This document shows, piece after piece, positions 53,912 to 63,325 of a stretch of 64,000 nt of DNA. Source of the stretch: Marinomonas spartinae (lineage in GTDB: Bacteria; Pseudomonadota; Gammaproteobacteria; Pseudomonadales; Marinomonadaceae); the NCBI RefSeq assembly GCF_900089775.1, contig NZ_FLOB01000015.1:1-64000 (forward strand), in the 5' to 3' direction. Both the position numbers and the translations under genes were made by a program. Numbering within the stretch: position 1 is the first letter of the stretch; each line of letters opens with the position of its first letter. The notes under the pieces were generated by a model. That model worked only from the letters and a program-made list of their open reading frames with translations, was not told the origin of the DNA and did not search any database.

Positions 53912-54343
53912 TCAGGTGAGCGCTTTCAACCGACTAGAAATAGGATGGTCGTCTTTGAGTTGTAGCAAGTCCCATAGGTTGCCATATAAGTCTTCAAATA
54001 CCGCCACTGTGCCGTATTCCTGCTCGGCAGGCGGTCGGATAAAGTGAATCCCTTCGGCGAGCATACGTTCGTAGTCTCGCCAAAAATCATCGGTGTTTAA
54101 AAACAAGAAGACACGACCACCCGCTTGGTGGCCGATAAAGTCCATTTGTTCTGGTTTAGAGGCTTTTGCCAATAACAAAGTCACACCCTTTGAACCTGGC
54201 GGCGACACGACCACCCAGCGTTTATCTTGCTCTGGCTGGTAGGTGTCTTCCAACAGCTCAAACTTTAGCTTATTAACATAAAAATCAATGGCTTCATCAT
54301 AGTCTCGAACCACTAGGGCAATATGTACTACGTCTTGTTTCAT
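53912..54343 (-). CDS. VOC/glyoxalase-fold protein
   Basis: 143 residues from the ATG at 54343; the longer frame to 54427 would overlap glgP and has no family-like residues. Two beta-alpha-beta-beta-beta modules: VHIALVVRDYDEAIDFYVNKLKFELLED with the first His, and VAVFEDLYGNLWDLLQL with the closing acidic residue. These are candidate metal ligands. Substrate unknown. It follows glgP by 49 bases and may be co-transcribed. Confidence 0.85.
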   Translation of the reverse strand: MKQDVVHIALVVRDYDEAIDFYVNKLKFELLEDTYQPEQDKRWVVVSPPGSKGVTLLLAKASKPEQMDFIGHQAGGRVFLFLNTDDFWRDYERMLAEGIHFIRPPAEQEYGTVAVFEDLYGNLWDLLQLKDDHPISSRLKALT

Positions 54344-54392
54344 GTGTTCTTTTTTCTCTTTTTCTAATGGTTCTAAGAGCAGCCAATACGCT

Positions 54393-56873
54393 TTAAACCG
54401 AATAAGGTGGTAATGTCCAAATCTCATCAGCGTATTCTTGGATGGTACGATCCGATGAGAATTTACCCACCCGAGCGGTATTCATCACCGCCATTTTTGC
54501 CCAACGCATTTTGTCTTGATAGGCTTCTGAGACGCGTTGTTGGCAATCAACATAAGCTCGATAATCTGCCATGACTTTATAAGGATCCCCACCTTGAAGG
54601 AGGCTATTTCGAATATCATCAAAGGCATGGGGGTCGTTTGGCGAGAAATGACCCGAACAGAGCCAATCTAAGGCACCTTTCAGTTCTTCATCTTGCTGGT
54701 AATATTGATAAGGCTGGTAACCATGGCGATCCAGTTCTTGGACTTGGTCGACATTGAGCCCGAAGATAAAAATGTTCTCTGGCCCCACTTCTTCCAATAT
54801 TTCCACATTCGCCCCATCCAAGGTGCCAATCGTCACCGCGCCATTCAATGCCAATTTCATGTTCCCTGTTCCAGAGGCTTCTTTCCCAGCAGTGGAGATT
54901 TGCTCGGACAAATCGGCCGCTGGAATAATATGTGATGCCAAGGAAACTCGATAATTGGGCAGAAAGGCCACTTTCAATTTCCCATTAATACGTGTGTCAT
55001 TATTGATCACATCCGCAACGGAGTTGATGGCATGGATAATGGTTTTGGCTAATGCGTAGCCCGGAGCCGCTTTGGCGCCAAAAATAAAGACCCTCGGGAC
55101 CATATCTAACTCGGGTGAATTTAATAATCGATGGTAGAGCGTCAGAATATTTAATAGCGTTAAATGCTGACGTTTATATTCGTGCAAGCGTTTGATTTGC
55201 ACATCAAACAAAGCATGGGGATCCACGTCGATATGACATTCTCTTTTAATAATCTGGGCAAGATGGACTTTATTTTGATGTTTGACGTCCATAAAAGCGG
55301 TCAAAAAGTCCTCGTCATCCTGTAAGGTTTCTAACTGACGCAGCCTATCTAAGTTCTTTGGCCAGTCGTTTTCGATACCATATTGGTCAAAGAGTTGCAC
55401 CAGCCCTTCATTACAATTCAATAACCAGCGGCGTGGAGTGATGCCATTGGTTTTGTTGGTGAATTTATGAGGGTAAAGCTGATCAAAATAAGGGAACAAC
55501 TCACTCTTGAGTAATTGTGAGTGCAGTTCTGCCACACCATTGACCTTATGGCTTGCAATCACCGCCAAATGGGCCATGCGGATCATTTTATGATTCCCTT
55601 CTTCGATGATGGACATCGCCCGTTTGATATCATCCCTACCAGGCCAGTGCTGCTCAACGTCACCTAGAAAGCGATAGTTGATTTCATAGATTAACTGCAA
55701 ATGTCGTGGTAGAACCCTTTCGAATAATTCCACCCCCCATTTTTCTAACGCTTCGGGCAGTAAAGTATGATTGGTATAAGCGAAAGTACGAGTGACAATA
55801 TCCCAGGTGGTCTCCCAGCTTAAATGTTTGTCATCCAGTAACGTCCTGGTCAATTCGACAACGGCAATGGCGGGATGCGTATCATTCAATTGGATGGCGG
55901 CTTTTTCTGGTAACCTTGACCAATCCGAATTCATCACCTCAAACCGTCGTAAAATATCCGCTAAAGAGCATGCCACAAAAAAGTACTGTTGTATTAAACG
56001 CAGCTCTTTACCATTGGCATTTTGGTCATTCGGATACAATACCTTGGAAATCGTTTCCCCAAGGACTTTAGAATGCACTGCTTCTACATAATCGCCCTTG
56101 TTGAATTCTTCCAAGTCAAAGTCTTCTGTGGAATGGGAAGACCACAATCGCAAAAAGTTAACGGTTTTCGTGTCATAGCCGGCGACGGGAATATCAAACG
56201 GTACGCCCATAACACTTCGTGTATCCACCCAATTCGGCCGACAGTTACCAGCGCTATCGTAAGAGACCTCCACGCGGCCATAAAACTGAATAGTTTGCGA
56301 ATACTCCGGACGCATGACATCCCAAGGTGTACCATATTTGATCCAAGTATCAGGATGCTCTACCTGTTTCCCTTGCAAGAACTCTTGTTTGAACAAACCA
56401 AATTCATAATAAATGCCATAGCCAATCGCAGGTAAGTCTAAGGTCGCTAACGAATCCAGAAAACAGGCCGCTAAGCGCCCGAGCCCTCCGTTTCCTAGAC
56501 CCATGTCCATTTCTTCATCACAAATTTGCTCCCAATCCAGGCCCAGTTCTTCGATGGCTTGTTTCGCTTCGTGATACACACCAACATTATGAGCATTATT
56601 GATCAGCATTCGCCCCATCAAATATTCCATTGATAGATAATACACCCGTCGCACATTCTCTCGCGTATGCGACACCTGCGTTTCTACCATGTCATCCGTA
56701 ATACGATCACGGATTGCAAGGGACAAGGCCAGCCACCAGTCTCTTGGGGTAGCTTGCTGAGGCAAATGCACCAAGGTATAACGCAAATGATGCAAGATAC
56801 TGTCTTTCATACTTTGATAAGAAGCCAAACCGTTATGAGAATCTTCATGGGAAGAATCCGTCACTGAAAACAT
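54393..56873 (-). CDS. glgP: Glycogen/alpha-glucan phosphorylase
   Basis: 826 residues, full length for the bacterial enzyme (E. coli 815). Key blocks: [73 protein letters not shown] and the PLP-Lys site [27 protein letters not shown]. It releases glucose-1-phosphate from alpha-1,4-glucans. No other glg genes are adjacent, which is unusual for an isolated operon. Confidence 0.95.
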   Translation of the reverse strand: MFSVTDSSHEDSHNGLASYQSMKDSILHHLRYTLVHLPQQATPRDWWLALSLAIRDRITDDMVETQVSHTRENVRRVYYLSMEYLMGRMLINNAHNVGVYHEAKQAIEELGLDWEQICDEEMDMGLGNGGLGRLAACFLDSLATLDLPAIGYGIYYEFGLFKQEFLQGKQVEHPDTWIKYGTPWDVMRPEYSQTIQFYGRVEVSYDSAGNCRPNWVDTRSVMGVPFDIPVAGYDTKTVNFLRLWSSHSTEDFDLEEFNKGDYVEAVHSKVLGETISKVLYPNDQNANGKELRLIQQYFFVACSLADILRRFEVMNSDWSRLPEKAAIQLNDTHPAIAVVELTRTLLDDKHLSWETTWDIVTRTFAYTNHTLLPEALEKWGVELFERVLPRHLQLIYEINYRFLGDVEQHWPGRDDIKRAMSIIEEGNHKMIRMAHLAVIASHKVNGVAELHSQLLKSELFPYFDQLYPHKFTNKTNGITPRRWLLNCNEGLVQLFDQYGIENDWPKNLDRLRQLETLQDDEDFLTAFMDVKHQNKVHLAQIIKRECHIDVDPHALFDVQIKRLHEYKRQHLTLLNILTLYHRLLNSPELDMVPRVFIFGAKAAPGYALAKTIIHAINSVADVINNDTRINGKLKVAFLPNYRVSLASHIIPAADLSEQISTAGKEASGTGNMKLALNGAVTIGTLDGANVEILEEVGPENIFIFGLNVDQVQELDRHGYQPYQYYQQDEELKGALDWLCSGHFSPNDPHAFDDIRNSLLQGGDPYKVMADYRAYVDCQQRVSEAYQDKMRWAKMAVMNTARVGKFSSDRTIQEYADEIWTLPPYSV

Positions 56874-56988
56874 AACCTGCTCACCTTATGATGGGTTAAA
56901 TGAAAAAGATCGGACTGAAAACAATACGCACTATACAGGTCTTATATTATGTTAATTCGCTCCTGTCACGTCTGATAACCAAATACCG

Positions 56989-57387
56989 TTATGAGTCTGT
57001 TGGTCTCTCTAAAGAGTGGTCAGTGGGTTGTGGTGTCACAGTCATCACCTTGAAGTGGGTCGATGATTCAAATCTATGCCATACATTCTTAGGAACAACG
57101 AATAATTCCTGCTCGTTAAGCAGATGCTTTTCTTCCTGACCTTCGATTAATAACACCAGCGTAGTCGTTCCCTCTAAAGCCATGACAATTTCATCACCAA
57201 CGGAATGCCGCTCCCACTCACTGTTACCAGAGTAATGCCCCACATAAATGGCACCATCTCGGTATTGGGATAATTCAAGAAAGGCCTTACTCGCCCCACC
57301 AGAAAAGGCCATTTCTGGTGTGCGATTCGGCAGATATTCCAAGCCCGAAAAGGCCGTTTCAATAGATTTTTTCGCCAATTTACTCAT
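56989..57387 (-). CDS. Cupin-domain protein
   Basis: 132 residues. The beta-barrel core has GHYSGNSEWERHSVGDEIVMALEGTTTL (motif 1, with His and Glu ligands) and ELFVVPKNVWHRFES (motif 2, with the His ligand). Small single-domain cupins bind a metal and act as isomerases, dioxygenases or sensors; no specific function can be assigned. Between glgP and the ABC-F gene, same strand. Confidence 0.82.
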   Translation of the reverse strand: MSKLAKKSIETAFSGLEYLPNRTPEMAFSGGASKAFLELSQYRDGAIYVGHYSGNSEWERHSVGDEIVMALEGTTTLVLLIEGQEEKHLLNEQELFVVPKNVWHRFESSTHFKVMTVTPQPTDHSLERPTDS

Positions 57388-57511
57388 TTAGCTCACCTTT
57401 TTTTGTTAGGACGGTTGAACAAATATGGCGCTCAATCGACACGTTTCAAAGGACGATACCACAAATGACTTGGTATTCCGTCACGATCATTTATCCTGTA
57501 TTTAACACCGA

Positions 57512-57545
57512 AAGCAGGGCATTTCACGTTCGAAAAGCCCTGCTT
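57512..57545. terminator. Hairpin downstream of the ABC-F gene
   Basis: AAGCAGGGC (57512-57520) and GCCCTGCTT (57537-57545) form a perfect 9-bp stem 22 bases after the ABC-F stop. There is no strong T run on the minus side, so termination may be partial. Confidence 0.5.
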
Positions 57546-57566
57546 ACATCAGGAATAAAAGCGACT

Positions 57567-59306
57567 CTATTCAAGTTGTTGGTTTAAGACAGTCAATTCC
57601 TTCTGCCATTGTTGTTGCTTAGCGGGCTTCTGGCGTTTGGGTTTACGAGCCAGATCCTCCTCTAGCAACCGCTCCAATTCGCAAATACGCTCCAATATTC
57701 GCTCATCTTCCGTCATGGCCGCTGTAGCAACCGACTCTTCTGGAAATAAAGGAGACGCATCAGTGAGTGCACTTGGTTTACTACCAGCGTCATCTCCCTG
57801 AGAAGTGAAATAAACATCACTATCGTGCAGTTCCACCAGCTGACCATTGTGGATCCACCAAAAACGCGTGGCGATATTTTCAATAAACCGCTGGTCATGG
57901 GAAGTAAACAGCAAAGAGATGCCCTCTTGCGTCAGGTCAGACTCCAATTCTTCCTTACCCTGCAAATCAATATGGTTGGTCGGTTCATCCATGATCAACA
58001 GGTTCGGTTGCTCCAACAGAAAGGTTAGCAGCAAAATACGTGCCCGTTCTCCACCACTGAGTACATTGACTCGTCGGCCATGATCAAGGTAGGGAAAGCC
58101 CCATTGGATCAGCACACGACGAATCTCTTCTTGGCTGGCAGTACAGTTTTGCCGGATCCAATCCGCGATTCCCAGTTCAACATTGAACTGCTCAAGCTCT
58201 TGGTCAAAATAGCCAATGCGCACATTAGGATTAAAACGGGTGGCACTCTGCTCACCAACATTTTGTTGATGCACCTTTATCAAGTGCTCAATACAGCTGG
58301 ATTTACCACTCCCATTGACACCCAGTAGAGCAATACGATCACCGGGGCGAAAGTTAAGATCAGCAATGCTAAACAGCGGTCGACCATCCGGACTGCTAAT
58401 GGTTTCATTTTCAAAAACAAAGACTTGTTTGGTTTTTAAAAACTCACTGTCCACTTTTAACGATAACCCTGACCCTTGAGTGACGAAGGTTTTATTGATT
58501 TCCAACTTATCGATGCGTTTTTCCATAGACTTGGCTTTTCGTGCTAAGTCTTCGTTGTCGTACACTTTCCCCCAGGTAGCCAATCGCTTGGCACTGGCTT
58601 TTAGCTTATCGATTTCTTTTTCTTCCGCTTCCCGAGTTTTTCGGGCCGCTTCATCCGACTCCGCAAGCGCGACCTTGGCTTGTGAATAAGGAAGATGAAA
58701 GGCATAACAACGCCCATCACGAAGCCACAAAGTCCGTTGTGTCACCGAGTCCAATAAATCACGGTCATGGGAAATCATCAGAAACGACGGCGTATCCGGC
58801 AAGCTCAAATAACGTTTTAAGCAATACATAGCACGACTGTCCATATGGTTACCCGGTTCATCCAACAACAGCAATTCAGGCTCTTCAATGATGGCACGAG
58901 CAAATAATACGAGGTTTTTCTGACCGCCACTGAGAGAGTTTAAGGGACGTTGTAAGGTCGCCTCGTCAAAGCCAAGCTGTTGTAACAAGGTATCAACTTG
59001 ATAACCACGTACGACCTGTTCATCCGCTGGAATCTTATCCAGTACCGCTTGATGGGCCGAAATGGCTTCTAACTCTGGGGATAAAAATTGCTCAACCAAG
59101 CCAATCTTAAGCCCCCGCTGACGATGCAACTGACCGCTGTCTAGCGTCAGCTCGCCAAGAAGAAGTTTTAATAGCGTCGATTTACCGCAACCATTGTGGC
59201 CCACAAGGCCAATACGATCGCCAGATTCAATGGAAAAAGACAAAGAGTCAAACAGGCGCTTACTACCCGCTTGATAAGATAATTCGATAACAGAAATTAA
59301 AGACAT
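57567..59306 (-). CDS. ABC-F family ribosome-associated ATPase
   Basis: 579 residues with two ABC domains and no membrane part. Domain 1: Walker A GLVGHNGCGKSTL (about 33-45), signature LSGGQKNLVLFARA, Walker B LLLLDEPGNHMD. A charged interdomain linker of about 80 residues (KTREAEEKEIDKLKASAKRLATWG) interacts with the ribosomal E site in characterised members. Domain 2: Walker A LLGVNGSGKSS, signature LSGGERARILLL, Walker B LIMDEPTNHID. The C-terminal coiled tail (LEEDLARKPKRQKPAKQQQWQKELTVL) is Uup-like. Subfamily uncertain. The upstream leader peptide suggests translation-dependent control, as in antibiotic-resistance ABC-F genes. Confidence 0.88.
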   Translation of the reverse strand: MSLISVIELSYQAGSKRLFDSLSFSIESGDRIGLVGHNGCGKSTLLKLLLGELTLDSGQLHRQRGLKIGLVEQFLSPELEAISAHQAVLDKIPADEQVVRGYQVDTLLQQLGFDEATLQRPLNSLSGGQKNLVLFARAIIEEPELLLLDEPGNHMDSRAMYCLKRYLSLPDTPSFLMISHDRDLLDSVTQRTLWLRDGRCYAFHLPYSQAKVALAESDEAARKTREAEEKEIDKLKASAKRLATWGKVYDNEDLARKAKSMEKRIDKLEINKTFVTQGSGLSLKVDSEFLKTKQVFVFENETISSPDGRPLFSIADLNFRPGDRIALLGVNGSGKSSCIEHLIKVHQQNVGEQSATRFNPNVRIGYFDQELEQFNVELGIADWIRQNCTASQEEIRRVLIQWGFPYLDHGRRVNVLSGGERARILLLTFLLEQPNLLIMDEPTNHIDLQGKEELESDLTQEGISLLFTSHDQRFIENIATRFWWIHNGQLVELHDSDVYFTSQGDDAGSKPSALTDASPLFPEESVATAAMTEDERILERICELERLLEEDLARKPKRQKPAKQQQWQKELTVLNQQLE

Positions 59307-59338
59307 AAATCACCTATGCGCAACATATCAAAAGATAG

Positions 59339-59409
59339 GCACAGATGAGCACTGACATGTTCAGACGTTGTGTATCAGTTCAGAATAGTAATATCAGCGA
59401 AATCTGTGC
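59339..59409 (-). promoter_or_regulatory. Candidate attenuation structure between leader peptide and ABC-F gene
   Basis: On the minus-strand transcript GCACAGAT (59409-59402), directly after the leader stop codon, can pair perfectly with ATCTGTGC (59346-59339), about 33 bases before the ABC-F start. A smaller imperfect palindrome (CTGAACATGTCAG) lies in the loop. A ribosome paused at the end of the leader would cover the first arm. Confidence 0.45.
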
Positions 59410-59410
59410 G

Positions 59411-59491
59411 TTAACAACAAATTTGCGCTGTGCGTGGATCACCAAGATGAAATGCGAAATCTAATTCACATTGATATGCAATTTCTTGCAT
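59411..59491 (-). CDS. 26-residue probable leader peptide upstream of the ABC-F gene
   Basis: ATG at 59491 is preceded by a perfect ribosome site (AAAGGAGG, 6 bases spacing), stronger than that of the ABC-F gene itself. The frame encodes 26 residues, beginning Met-Gln-Glu-Ile-Ala and ending Arg-Thr-Ala-Gln-Ile-Cys-Cys followed by TAA. A Cys-Cys pair at the very end is striking for a stall or sensor peptide. It ends 104 bases before the ABC-F start and is read in the same direction from a good promoter. I do not recognise the peptide. Confidence 0.6.
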   Translation of the reverse strand: MQEIAYQCELDFAFHLGDPRTAQICC

Positions 59492-59531
59492 GGGTGGCCT
59501 CCTTTATCTGACGAGTGAATGGGGTCTAGAA

Positions 59532-59561
59532 AGTATATACCGCAGTCTGTCAGAATATCAA
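59532..59561 (-). promoter_or_regulatory. Sigma-70 type promoter for leader peptide and ABC-F gene
   Basis: On the minus strand TTGATA (59561-59556) and TATACT (59537-59532) are separated by 18 bases. Transcription would begin near 59525, about 30 bases before the leader ATG, giving the ABC-F gene a 5' leader of roughly 220 bases. Confidence 0.6.
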
Positions 59562-59675
59562 CGCGGCCAACAAAAAGTGTTTTTTTATACTGACAGAAAT
59601 TGACACAGGTATGTGCCAATATAGCGGCATATTTAGGTGGAATTTAAGATCAAACCGCTGAAGGAAACGAAACCA

Positions 59676-60800
59676 ATGTCTGAACCGTTTAAAAACCTCT
59701 TCAATGACACTGTTATAAGAAAAATGGCAGGCCACTTTCAACATCATTGGACAGAGTTTGATGCTCAAGGCTTTACCGAAGCGGCTTGTTATCAACTTGA
59801 AACGCTAGAGCTGAAAGAACGCTCAGCGCAAATCACCAAGGCCATGGCCTCTTATTTACCCAAAGATTTTATCCAAGCGGGCAATATTCTGCTTGCCAGC
59901 TTGGCAACGGAGTCAGACAGCAACGATTCACATACAGAGGAAAGTGGCATCACAGGTTGGGCCATTATGCCGATGGCGGATTACGTGGGGCAATATGGCA
60001 TCGACTACCATGAATTTTCGATGACCTTGCTAAACGCCATGACTCGTCGCTTTACCTCCGAGTTTGGCATTCGTTTTTTCTTATTAACGGTACCAGAAAA
60101 AACCTTAAATACACTAGATAGCTGGATTACTGACCAAAATAAACACGTACGACGCTTAATATCCGAAGGAACTCGTCCGCGCTTACCTTGGGCGATGCAG
60201 TTGCCAGACTTTATTAAAGATCCTACGCTCGTGATTCGATTATTGGAAAAACTCCTCGATGATCCAGAAGAATATGTACGCCGCTCGGTTGCCAACAACC
60301 TGAATGACATCGCCAAAGATCACCCTGACCTAGTCGCTGATCTCGCCATCGACTGGATGAAAGGGGCAAATACACCTCGCCAGCAACTCCTTCGTCACGC
60401 TTGTCGCACCTTATTAAAACAAGGTCACACCACGGCACTAAAAGCATTCGGTTATGGCACACCAGAATTAAAAAGCCATCAACTGACTATTGCAACGCCG
60501 AGCATCTCACTAAACCAATCACTTGTGTTTTCCTTTTCACTAAGCTCAGATCTGAATAAAGACCAAACGTTGATGATTGATTATGTTATCCATCATCAAA
60601 AGAAAAACGGCACCACCTCACCCAAAGTATTTAAATGGAAAAAAGTCACTCTGCCTGCGAGTCAACACCTATTTATCACCAAGAAGCACCTTTTCAAGCC
60701 CATTACCACAAGAGCCTATTACAGTGGACAACATAGCGTGGAAATCATGATTAACGGCGTCTCTATGGCGAAAGAGGATTTCTTATTAACACTCTTCTGA
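59676..60800 (+). CDS. AlkC/AlkD-type DNA alkylation repair glycosylase
   Basis: 374 residues from ATG 59676 (AAGGAA upstream); a GTG at 59637 is less likely. Residues about 1-250 form HEAT-like helical pairs; DQNKHVRRLISEGTRPRLPWAMQLPDF and DDPEEYVRRSVANNLNDIAKDHPDLV carry the family's text, as in AlkC 3-methyladenine glycosylases. The C-terminal about 110 residues (LNQSLVFSFSLSS...YYSGQHSVEIMINGVSMAKEDFLL) form a beta-sandwich Ig-like domain found in a subset of AlkC proteins. It should excise alkylated purines. Convergent with the diguanylate cyclase gene, 15 bases apart. Confidence 0.85.
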   Translation: MSEPFKNLFNDTVIRKMAGHFQHHWTEFDAQGFTEAACYQLETLELKERSAQITKAMASYLPKDFIQAGNILLASLATESDSNDSHTEESGITGWAIMPMADYVGQYGIDYHEFSMTLLNAMTRRFTSEFGIRFFLLTVPEKTLNTLDSWITDQNKHVRRLISEGTRPRLPWAMQLPDFIKDPTLVIRLLEKLLDDPEEYVRRSVANNLNDIAKDHPDLVADLAIDWMKGANTPRQQLLRHACRTLLKQGHTTALKAFGYGTPELKSHQLTIATPSISLNQSLVFSFSLSSDLNKDQTLMIDYVIHHQKKNGTTSPKVFKWKKVTLPASQHLFITKKHLFKPITTRAYYSGQHSVEIMINGVSMAKEDFLLTLF

Positions 60801-60815
60801 TAGGGCATGGGGGAA

Positions 60816-62177
60816 CTAACCTATTTTCACTTGATTTCGTCCAGCCCCTTTCGCTTTGTACAGCAGCATATCCACACGCTTTAAAATACTAACTTGATCG
60901 TCGCTTTCTTGGCTGCCTGTTACACCGAGGCTGATCGTAAACCTAGGAAGAGAAGGCGTGTTGAATGTTTCAACTTTCAAGCGAAGCGCTTCGGCAAGCT
61001 TACCGGCCTCATCCAGACCTGTATTTTTTAGTAGAATGGCAAACTCTTCCCCACCAATTCGGAACAGCATGTCGGTCTCGCGGATGAGTTTATTTAACTC
61101 CGTCACCAGAAATTGCAACACTTTGTCCCCCACACCGTGACCATGCATGTCATTAATTTTTTTAAAGTAATCGACATCGATCAGCGCAAGACTAAATCGA
61201 CCGCCACGATTAGCTAACGCTAACTCTTCTTTTAATAACTCATCCCATTTATGACGATTATAGGCGCCTGTTAACTTATCTCGCGTGGCAAGCTCAATCA
61301 ATTGACGCTCTACTTCATAGCGATTGCTACGCTCTTTAGAAAGCCGATTCGTCAAGATATTCAAATCCGCTTCAAGCACACTAAACTCATCTAAATCTTG
61401 ATAGGAGTTGGCACCCACTTCATCAGAGTCTTCGCCTAACGTTCGATGTAAAGATTCAATTTTCCAACGAATAGAGCCCACTCGGCTCCGTACCGACTGC
61501 ACAATATATAAGGTCAAATACGTCCCGATGAACAATGCCGCGATACCTAAGATCGCGTTCACTATCATCAACTCTTGCTCTTGTCTTTCAGTATAAAGAG
61601 ACGCCTTGAGGGTTAGTTGATCGATATTTTTTAATAACATACCGGACTGAGTATCGAGCTTTTTACAATGCTTTTCTATGTTGCTCCAATGGAGAGAAAA
61701 ATCGGTATCTCCATGTAAAAAAAACTGGTTTACTAGATGATCAAAAGCCTCCCGTTCAATATGCAATGAGCGAATCTGTTTAATCAATGTTTGATGATCC
61801 GCCACTTGTATTCGTACACCGCCACGCTTCAGGCCATTTTGAATGACCTGCATGGCTTTAACTAATTGTTCAGACAATGACCTGTTGTAGTCATTGAATC
61901 CGAGCAAGGCTTTCTTTTTCAGTGATGGATGATCGAAAAGAGCTTGTTTTTGTTGACGGATGGTTTCCATCAATAAATGTTGCTTAAGTTGTATAAGCTC
62001 TATCTGTGAGATAACGTCCGATAAAGGCACATCAATCTGAGCCACTTCCCGCATTTCATAATTTATTTTCTGCAACTTTAAAACAGAATAAAGAATCACC
62101 ACAAACAGAAAAGACAACAGAACAAAAGAAAGACTACTCACTTTTCTTGTAATGGAGGCATTAAACCACTTAAACAT
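60816..62177 (-). CDS. Membrane-bound diguanylate cyclase
   Basis: 453 residues. TM1 at about 12-32, a helical periplasmic domain of about 160 residues, TM2 at about 205-228, a short HAMP-like/coiled segment, then a GGDEF domain from about 285. The active site is FRIGGEEFAIL (GGEEF) and the allosteric I-site RETD is present five residues upstream, so product inhibition by c-di-GMP is expected. DKLTGAYNRHKWDELL marks the domain start. Confidence 0.92.
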   Translation of the reverse strand: MFKWFNASITRKVSSLSFVLLSFLFVVILYSVLKLQKINYEMREVAQIDVPLSDVISQIELIQLKQHLLMETIRQQKQALFDHPSLKKKALLGFNDYNRSLSEQLVKAMQVIQNGLKRGGVRIQVADHQTLIKQIRSLHIEREAFDHLVNQFFLHGDTDFSLHWSNIEKHCKKLDTQSGMLLKNIDQLTLKASLYTERQEQELMIVNAILGIAALFIGTYLTLYIVQSVRSRVGSIRWKIESLHRTLGEDSDEVGANSYQDLDEFSVLEADLNILTNRLSKERSNRYEVERQLIELATRDKLTGAYNRHKWDELLKEELALANRGGRFSLALIDVDYFKKINDMHGHGVGDKVLQFLVTELNKLIRETDMLFRIGGEEFAILLKNTGLDEAGKLAEALRLKVETFNTPSLPRFTISLGVTGSQESDDQVSILKRVDMLLYKAKGAGRNQVKIG

Positions 62178-62225
62178 ATATTACTCTTTCTAATTACTCT
62201 CTAACGAGACATTGGCAAATAGGTC

Positions 62226-63104
62226 TTACATCAAACTCCAAAAAGCGTCGACCAAGGGATTTTTTAAGTTTTTCTTCAAGGTAAACAAACCAATGTCGTA
62301 AGGCGCTAACTCAGGCTTTACCTCTAGCACCTTAATTCGATCCATCAACGGGCTATTATCTAAGACGATTTTGGGCACTACACCAATGCCAAAGCCTAAA
62401 CTCACCATGCTCACAATGGCTTCGTTACCCGTTACCTGCGCATAAATCCGTGGCGTAATGTCATGTTGACGAAACCACTCATCGACACGGGTTCGAGACA
62501 CGCCACTTTCCGACAGGATCATCGGAATGTGCGCCCACTCTTCTGGTCTAGTAGGGGGATTGGCAGGTACATTCGGTACTTGCTGATCTAGTGGCGCAAT
62601 AAATAACAAAGGTGAAATGGCAATGGGCTTAAACGCCATACCACGGGGTAAATTCGCAGGCCGCGCAGCAATGGTAATGTCTTCTTTACCATCCAGAATG
62701 TGCCCGATCGCATGCTCTGGATCACCAGTACGCAGCTTAATCTCAATCGCCGGATAGGCAATGCGAAAACGGCGCAGTAATTCATACAAGAAACTATAAC
62801 TGGCGGTGACCGAACCATAGAGACTGATTTCACCACTCAGCTCATCGGGATTATCCGTCAGCTCATGGCGGATCAAATCCCATTGCCGACTAGTATCACG
62901 GGCGTACTTGAGAAACTTTTGTCCTTCTTTGGTCAACACAACAGTGCGATTATCACGATTAAACAACACAACACCTAGTTCATCTTCTAAGTGTCGAATG
63001 TTACGCGACAAGGCCGAAATACTGATATGACATTCGTCGCTAGCGCGCCCGAAATTCAATGCTTCTGCTAACGCAAGAAATTGCTTGATCGTTCTAATCT
63101 TCAT
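62226..63104 (-). CDS. ilvY: LysR-type activator of ilvC
   Basis: 292 residues. HTH: KIRTIKQFLALAEALNFGRASDECHISISALSRNIRHLEDELGVVLFNRDNRTVVLT (about 2-58), with the ALNFGRAS..CH.S.SALSR text of IlvY. Effector domain follows, with SLYGSVTASYSFLYELLRRFR. Divergent from ilvC, the classical arrangement, where acetolactate or acetohydroxybutyrate bound to IlvY activates ilvC. Confidence 0.93.
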   Translation of the reverse strand: MKIRTIKQFLALAEALNFGRASDECHISISALSRNIRHLEDELGVVLFNRDNRTVVLTKEGQKFLKYARDTSRQWDLIRHELTDNPDELSGEISLYGSVTASYSFLYELLRRFRIAYPAIEIKLRTGDPEHAIGHILDGKEDITIAARPANLPRGMAFKPIAISPLLFIAPLDQQVPNVPANPPTRPEEWAHIPMILSESGVSRTRVDEWFRQHDITPRIYAQVTGNEAIVSMVSLGFGIGVVPKIVLDNSPLMDRIKVLEVKPELAPYDIGLFTLKKNLKNPLVDAFWSLM

Positions 63105-63165
63105 AACACACCTTCGCCTACGAACTACTCATCATAAACCATGTTTGCAAAAAGTGGGACACTAT

Positions 63166-63182
63166 ATTGCGAATATATCAAT
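63166..63182. promoter_or_regulatory. Candidate IlvY operator in the ilvY-ilvC intergenic region
   Basis: ATTG-N9-CAAT is an inverted repeat containing the T-N11-A pattern of LysR-type operators, about 60 bases from the ilvY start and 145 from ilvC. A TTGCAAAAAG sequence lies about 20 bases to the left and may be a second half-site. Confidence 0.5.
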
Positions 63183-63325
63183 TTACGAAAAAATGTTACT
63201 AGGATAGATTAGCTCTACTCGCAGAACGTCATCAGAATCTTGCTTGGCGGCTGTGTCATCCATTTTTAATATCGGCATGCTGTTATGGCCGATACATTAA
63301 ACATAAAAACTAGGAAATGTTTACC

